Below are positions 6,022 through 9,764 of a DNA stretch of 9,764 bases, piece by piece; position 1 is the first letter of the stretch, and every line of letters begins with the position of its first letter. The DNA is from Roseiarcus sp. GTDB taxonomy: Bacteria; Pseudomonadota; Alphaproteobacteria; Rhizobiales; Beijerinckiaceae. Under the pieces are notes generated by a model. It worked only from the letters and a program-made list of their open reading frames with translations, ran no database searches and was not told the DNA's origin. A program made the translations under genes and the position numbers. The stretch covers positions 1-9,764 of the forward strand of contig JASLHV010000226.1 in NCBI GenBank assembly GCA_030153205.1, written 5' to 3'.

Positions 6022-7299
6022 TCAGGACCCGGCCTCGAAAAGGCTTTGGGCGAGATATTCGCCTTTGGCCACGCCGGCTGGGCAGGCGAAACAGCCGCCG
6101 CCCGTATTGGTGACGAACTGGTTCATCATGTCGAAGCGTGACATCTTGTCGAAGATTTTTATGAAACCTGAACGAAGGTCGCGCTGGTAGCAGATGAAGA
6201 TCAGGCCGGCGTCGAATTCCATGCCCTGACGCCAGGGCGGCCAACGTTCCGCAGTGACATTGGCGCCATCGTTATAGGAATAGGAGCGGCGCAGGATACG
6301 TGAGCCCTCGAGCGCCGCCTGGTGCGCCAGTCGGACATGCGAATTCTCCGGCGTCAGCGGTTCGCCATTGGCGTCCGTTTTAGCGAGGTCGATTGCATCG
6401 AATTCATTGGCCCCGCCAAGCGGCGCGCCGGACTTCTTCTGGCGGCCGAAGGTCTGCTCCTGGAAAGCAATGTTCATTCGATCCCAATGTTCAAGCGCCA
6501 TCCGGGCGCGGCGCGCCACAAGATAAGAACCGCCGCGCATCCAAGCGGGCGCTTCGTCGCCTACCCAGACGACCCTATCCATGTCAGTGGGATCGTCGGC
6601 CTTCGGATTGCCGGTGCCGTCTTTAAAGCCCATCAGATTACGCGGCGTTTCGCCCTTGCCATAGTCGGAGACGAATCCAGCCTGCACCCAACGAATTTGC
6701 GCAATTCCATAGGCGAGCCCTGTGAGTTGACGCACGGCGTGAAAGACGATTTGCGGATTCTGGGCGCAAACTTGAACAAATAGATCGCCGCCTGTCCTGG
6801 CCGGCGCGAGTTGGTCGCCCGGAAAATTCGGCAAATCGACAAAAGCTTCCGGCCTCTGGTTCGCCAGGCCGTATCGATCGCGGCCGTCCTTTATGAAAAG
6901 ACCGGCGCCAAAGCCGAAAGTCAGGGTCAAACGCGATGGGCCGAGCCCATCGACGTCCATCGGATCGAGCGCGTCCGAATAATCCTTGGCGCTGGGAACT
7001 TCGACGGGCTCGCCTGCGGCAAGCGCCGCGCCGGCGCGCGTCCATCGCCGCATGAGCTTAATGACCTCCTCACGCTTCTCCACTGTCAGATCGAACGCGG
7101 CAAGATAAGTGTGCGCTTGCGCCGGGGTCAGGATCCCGCCCTGGTGCGCGCCATAGAAGGGTTCGCTCGCGGGCGCGGCGCCCGCTGTTGCGGCGAACCC
7201 CTGCGGCGCGGGGGCAAAACTCGCGCCCGCGGCCAGCCCCGCTCCTTGCAGGAAACGGCGGCGCGTTGCGCTCGGCTTGTCCCGATCGTCCCTTTTCAC
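6022..7299 (-). CDS. efeB: Tat-exported DyP-type haem peroxidase, EfeB-like
   Basis: A 425-residue periplasmic dye-decolourising peroxidase. A twin-arginine signal is clear: ATRRRFLQGAGLAAGASF at 11-28, as expected for a cofactor-loaded enzyme. Family motifs follow: GFKDGTGN (224-231) with distal Asp227; NSHVRLAH (319-326) with probable proximal haem ligand His321; and RILRRSYSY (334-342) with the distal Arg at 337 or 338. The C-terminal part has the FACPAGV element, here preceded by Cys to give C-F-A-C (403-406). Length matches EfeB (about 420). GTG 7299 is chosen because it forms a GTGA overlap with the stop of the beta-propeller gene, has AAGG (7310-7307) 7 nt upstream, and puts the Tat motif near the N-terminus. 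EfeB oxidises Fe(II) or acts on haem in EfeUOB systems, but no EfeU or EfeO is visible, so the substrate here is open. Confidence 0.93.
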   Translation of the reverse strand: MKRDDRDKPSATRRRFLQGAGLAAGASFAPAPQGFAATAGAAPASEPFYGAHQGGILTPAQAHTYLAAFDLTVEKREEVIKLMRRWTRAGAALAAGEPVEVPSAKDYSDALDPMDVDGLGPSRLTLTFGFGAGLFIKDGRDRYGLANQRPEAFVDLPNFPGDQLAPARTGGDLFVQVCAQNPQIVFHAVRQLTGLAYGIAQIRWVQAGFVSDYGKGETPRNLMGFKDGTGNPKADDPTDMDRVVWVGDEAPAWMRGGSYLVARRARMALEHWDRMNIAFQEQTFGRQKKSGAPLGGANEFDAIDLAKTDANGEPLTPENSHVRLAHQAALEGSRILRRSYSYNDGANVTAERWPPWRQGMEFDAGLIFICYQRDLRSGFIKIFDKMSRFDMMNQFVTNTGGGCFACPAGVAKGEYLAQSLFEAGS

Positions 7300-8435
7300 G
7301 GCGTCGCCTTGGCCAGCATGTTGACGTCGTCCTCGACATAGTAGAAGCCCGAGCCTTCCGGCGCTATGGCAAGACCAAAGAGATCGCCATTGCCCGGCGG
7401 CGATTGCGCCTGATTGGAGTCGATCCATTGGGCGGCGACCTGCTGGCCGGAAGCAGGATCAATCTCGACGACCTGGCCGTTTTTGGCGTTGCAGGTGAGG
7501 AGATGGCCCTGCGGCGTCGCGACCAACGCCAGTGGGCGCAACATCATCCCGCCTTGCGTCACGGGGCGGCCCGTGCCTGCGCTCGTAGTGCGGCTCACCG
7601 CGTCTGGAATGGCGACAATGCGATTGTCGACCGCGTCGGAGACATAAAGCGTTGAGCCAATCAGGGCCAAGCCGGTTGGGCCGATCAGAAAGACGTCCTT
7701 GTCAGCGCGCTGCGCGAAGCCGCCGCCAATGATGGTTTGACCAGTGACCTTAGGCAAGCCGCCTGCGGGAATGGAGAGATTGATCCGCAATACAGTGGCC
7801 TTCCGTACGATCACCGGCTGACCCGTCGCCGGATCGAGCCGATCGGGCGGCGGAACGTCGAAGCCCGACATGCTAATAAAAAGCGTGGCCTTATCGCCAT
7901 TGTCGATCACAGCCATATTGCCCCAGGGTCCGTTGATCCTCGCGCCCGACCAGACGGTTGCGAGCTTGCCGCTGGAATCGAAGACCAAGATGCAGCCGGA
8001 TCCCTTGGTCGCGGTGGTTCCGTCAGTGCTCGGCGTCGAGCCGACGATAATCCAGCCACTCGAAAGCATCGTCATCGCCGTCGTCAAACCGACGCCGCCT
8101 GGGCATTGCGCCAGATTCTGTGGCAATTTGGCGAAGAGGTTAACGCCATGGGTCGACGGATTATAATCGATGATCGTACCGCCCGTGCCCTGCAGGTTCG
8201 AAAGATTGTTGAAATTATCGACCAGAACGTCGCCTTTTTGAATCCGACCCGAGGACACTGGCGCGACCACAACCGCATAAGGATTGAGGTCGCCATTGTC
8301 AGTAATCGTCGAAGCGAGGGTTGGATGGCGATGCAAATTCGCCAGAAACGTCTCGGCGCGCGCGGCGCCAACGAAGAAGCAAACGGCGGCCAAAGCAGCA
8401 GCGCCAGAAAGCTTGATTGCGTTTACATTCAACAT
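7296..8435 (-). CDS. Secreted NHL-like beta-propeller protein
   Basis: The 379-residue product has a signal peptide (hydrophobic core about residues 9-25, probable cleavage after Ala-Arg-Ala at 25-27). The rest has repeated blade-like segments typical of NHL/SMP-30-type propellers, for example GPTGLALIGSTLYVSDAVDN (252-271) and PLALVATPQGHLLTCN (301-316) followed by VVEIDPASG. Asn/Asp-rich turns occur at blade ends. No catalytic residues are recognised, so it may be a binding or scaffold protein, or a lactonase-like enzyme. ATG 8435 is the start: GAAGGA (8448-8443) lies 7 nt upstream, while the in-frame TTG at 8450 has no such site. Its stop overlaps the efeB start (GTGA), implying coupled translation and a shared function with the peroxidase. 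It begins 42 bp after the porin stop. The product is a hypothetical protein family; only the fold is assigned. Confidence 0.8.
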   Translation of the reverse strand: MLNVNAIKLSGAAALAAVCFFVGAARAETFLANLHRHPTLASTITDNGDLNPYAVVVAPVSSGRIQKGDVLVDNFNNLSNLQGTGGTIIDYNPSTHGVNLFAKLPQNLAQCPGGVGLTTAMTMLSSGWIIVGSTPSTDGTTATKGSGCILVFDSSGKLATVWSGARINGPWGNMAVIDNGDKATLFISMSGFDVPPPDRLDPATGQPVIVRKATVLRINLSIPAGGLPKVTGQTIIGGGFAQRADKDVFLIGPTGLALIGSTLYVSDAVDNRIVAIPDAVSRTTSAGTGRPVTQGGMMLRPLALVATPQGHLLTCNAKNGQVVEIDPASGQQVAAQWIDSNQAQSPPGNGDLFGLAIAPEGSGFYYVEDDVNMLAKATP

Positions 8436-8442
8436 ACGTCCG

Positions 8443-8448
8443 TCCTTC
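8443..8448 (-). promoter_or_regulatory. Ribosome binding site of the beta-propeller gene
   Basis: GAAGGA on the minus strand, 7 nt before ATG 8435. It fixes the start at 8435 rather than the upstream in-frame TTG. Confidence 0.6.
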
Positions 8449-8477
8449 AACTGTGACCTTTTTCCGACCGCCGACGT

Positions 8478-9764
8478 CTAGAACGTAATGTTCGTTCGGA
8501 CGCCCAAGATCGTCTCGTTTTTGATCTTCTGGCTCGGATTGTTGGGATTGACGACGCCTGCGCCTGGATTGAAAACATATTGAATGTCAGGCTGAATTTG
8601 CCACCAAGGCGTGACTTGATATTGATAGGTCGCTTCGAGAAAAGTCTCGCTATGCCGTACCGGCGCGTAGACGCCTGGGTTATAAAAGGCCGTGTCCTGA
8701 TCGAAGCCGACGGCGCCGTTGCTCACGTGCGTATAGCCGAACCCAATACCAGCCGTGTCGTCGTCACGATTGGTGATCGGCTCGTGCATGGTCAGGCCGC
8801 CATTGACGCTGAAGCTGATCAGATTACGGTCTTGCAATGGCGTGAACATCGGCCGGATGAAGACATTGATGTTCCGATCCGGATCTTTGTCGAAGCGATA
8901 AATCATCTGATCGGCGACGGCGTAGATCGCATAGTCGCCGCGATGGGTCGCAGGCGTCCCCCCGCTCGCCGGATCGGCGAGCGAAAGGCCCATATTGTCG
9001 TAACGCAGGTCGGCAAATCGTTCGCTGTCGTACCAGAATCCTATCTTATAGGTGCGCGCCAGCGGATCAGCTTGATTAGCTTGAACCAGAGTTCCTTGCG
9101 ATGGGTAGGAATATTGCAATTCCGCAATCGCCAGAACGCCGCCATTGAGTGGGAAACTGGTCCCGCTTGGATTGCGCATCTGCGGGTCGCCGTAATTGGC
9201 CGAGACCGGACTGCCATTGAAAACGCCGGCCAAGAAAGTCACGGAATCGGTCGGATGGGCGCGCAGCCGGATACCGAGCGCGGAAAGCGGGTAGGCCGGA
9301 CCGCCTCCAGGCAGGTCCGCCGAGGGCAGCATCGGCCACCCCATCATTGTGTTGATGAAATAGTTCGAGTTCGTGCTCGTCATGAACTCCTGATCGAGGC
9401 TTTGCTGGCCGATTTTGATATCGATCTTGTCGTCGAACATTTTCTGTTGGTACCAAAGCTCCCACAGACGCGTCGCTCGATCGGCTTCGATGCCGCTCGC
9501 CGTCTGCAAGGTCGACAGGTTGTCGGCGCTCAAATTCCGACCGTGGATTTGCAGGCCGCTGACATTGAAGAGGCCGCCCTGCCAACCGAAGGCGCGCTGC
9601 GTGTCCATCTGCAAGGTCGCCGTCGTAAGCCCTTCATAATCGAAGCCTCTGCGCGTCCCACCCGTCACGTTGCCGAGGATTTCGCTCTGTTCCTGGATCG
9701 TCAGTGTCATGCCCGCAGACGCGAGCACGGGTCTCAAACCCCACATGTCGCCGAATAGAGTCGC
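8478..9764 (-). CDS. OprB-family (carbohydrate-selective type) outer-membrane porin, 5' end off window
   Basis: The frame is open to the right edge, giving 428 residues without a signal peptide. The fragment begins ATLFGDMWGLRPVLASAGMT, the typical mature start of OprB porins (LFGDWGGLR...L...G), so only the signal peptide and a short N-terminal stretch are missing. Other family features are LWELWYQQKMFDDKIDIKIG followed by QQSLDQEF, NSNYFINTMMGWP, KIGFWYDSERFADLRYD, GIGFGYTHVS and the closing segment QYQVTPWWQIQPDIQYVFNP with a C-terminal Phe (TNITF), the usual signal for beta-barrel insertion. The ATG at 9746 is internal to the conserved start and is not the true initiator. OprB members pass sugars or other small solutes across the outer membrane; here the porin heads an operon of envelope redox proteins, so its cargo may be a metal complex or another small molecule instead. 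The operon promoter lies outside the window. Confidence 0.92.
   Translation of the reverse strand, partial: ATLFGDMWGLRPVLASAGMTLTIQEQSEILGNVTGGTRRGFDYEGLTTATLQMDTQRAFGWQGGLFNVSGLQIHGRNLSADNLSTLQTASGIEADRATRLWELWYQQKMFDDKIDIKIGQQSLDQEFMTSTNSNYFINTMMGWPMLPSADLPGGGPAYPLSALGIRLRAHPTDSVTFLAGVFNGSPVSANYGDPQMRNPSGTSFPLNGGVLAIAELQYSYPSQGTLVQANQADPLARTYKIGFWYDSERFADLRYDNMGLSLADPASGGTPATHRGDYAIYAVADQMIYRFDKDPDRNINVFIRPMFTPLQDRNLISFSVNGGLTMHEPITNRDDDTAGIGFGYTHVSNGAVGFDQDTAFYNPGVYAPVRHSETFLEATYQYQVTPWWQIQPDIQYVFNPGAGVVNPNNPSQKIKNETILGVRTNITF

Noticed and set aside
7300..7428. N-terminal extension of the DyP peroxidase to 7428
   Set aside because: It runs inside the propeller coding region, has no ribosome site seen, and would bury the Tat motif at residue 55.
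7737..8456. 239-codon + strand frame
   Set aside because: Shadow of the beta-propeller gene; composition rich in Arg/His/Asp with no recognisable family.
8580..9758. Long open frame (392 codons) on the + strand
   Set aside because: Antisense to the clearly recognisable OprB porin; Arg-rich, no domain sense, typical of GC-rich third-position shadows.

Overview
The window reads as a chromosomal segment of a GC-rich Gram-negative bacterium. Codon use, the secretin and porin families, and the secreted peroxidase fit an alphaproteobacterium of the Hyphomicrobiales (Beijerinckiaceae/Methylocystaceae-like). That placement is an inference from general sequence style, not from a marker gene. No rRNA, tRNA, CRISPR array, transposase or phage gene is visible.

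Left half (1-5619) is a type II secretion (T2SS) locus. A partial gspE (assembly ATPase) runs leftward off the edge. It diverges across a gap of about 430 bp from a rightward group: a doubtful 62-codon membrane ORF, gspD (a secretin with its own lipobox), a minimal A24 prepilin peptidase overlapping gspD by 4 bp (ATGA), and an exported ClpP-fold/Sel1-repeat protein 22 bp further on. The divergent gap holds a perfect 14-bp inverted repeat whose two arms each carry the palindrome AAGCGCTT, with centres 126 bp apart. It also holds a 9-bp direct repeat and a small hairpin. GspE powers pseudopilus assembly, the peptidase matures pseudopilins, and GspD forms the outer-membrane exit channel. The rest of the apparatus (gspF-M, gspC) is not in the window and may lie beyond gspE.

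Right half (5626-9764) is a leftward operon that converges on the T2SS group with only 6 bp between stop codons. In transcription order it encodes an OprB-type porin (5' end off the window), a secreted NHL-like beta-propeller, a Tat-exported EfeB-like DyP haem peroxidase coupled to the propeller gene by a GTGA overlap, and a small exported cupredoxin-fold protein. All four are predicted to act in the cell envelope. The set resembles the EfeUOB iron-uptake theme (peroxidase plus cupredoxin) with no permease (EfeU/FTR1) or M75 EfeO domain, and with a porin and beta-propeller instead. It is the best candidate in the window for a poorly described functional module.

Several starts appear to be GTG (gspE, gspD, efeB, cupredoxin). 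These were chosen by Shine-Dalgarno position, signal-peptide geometry and stop/start overlaps.
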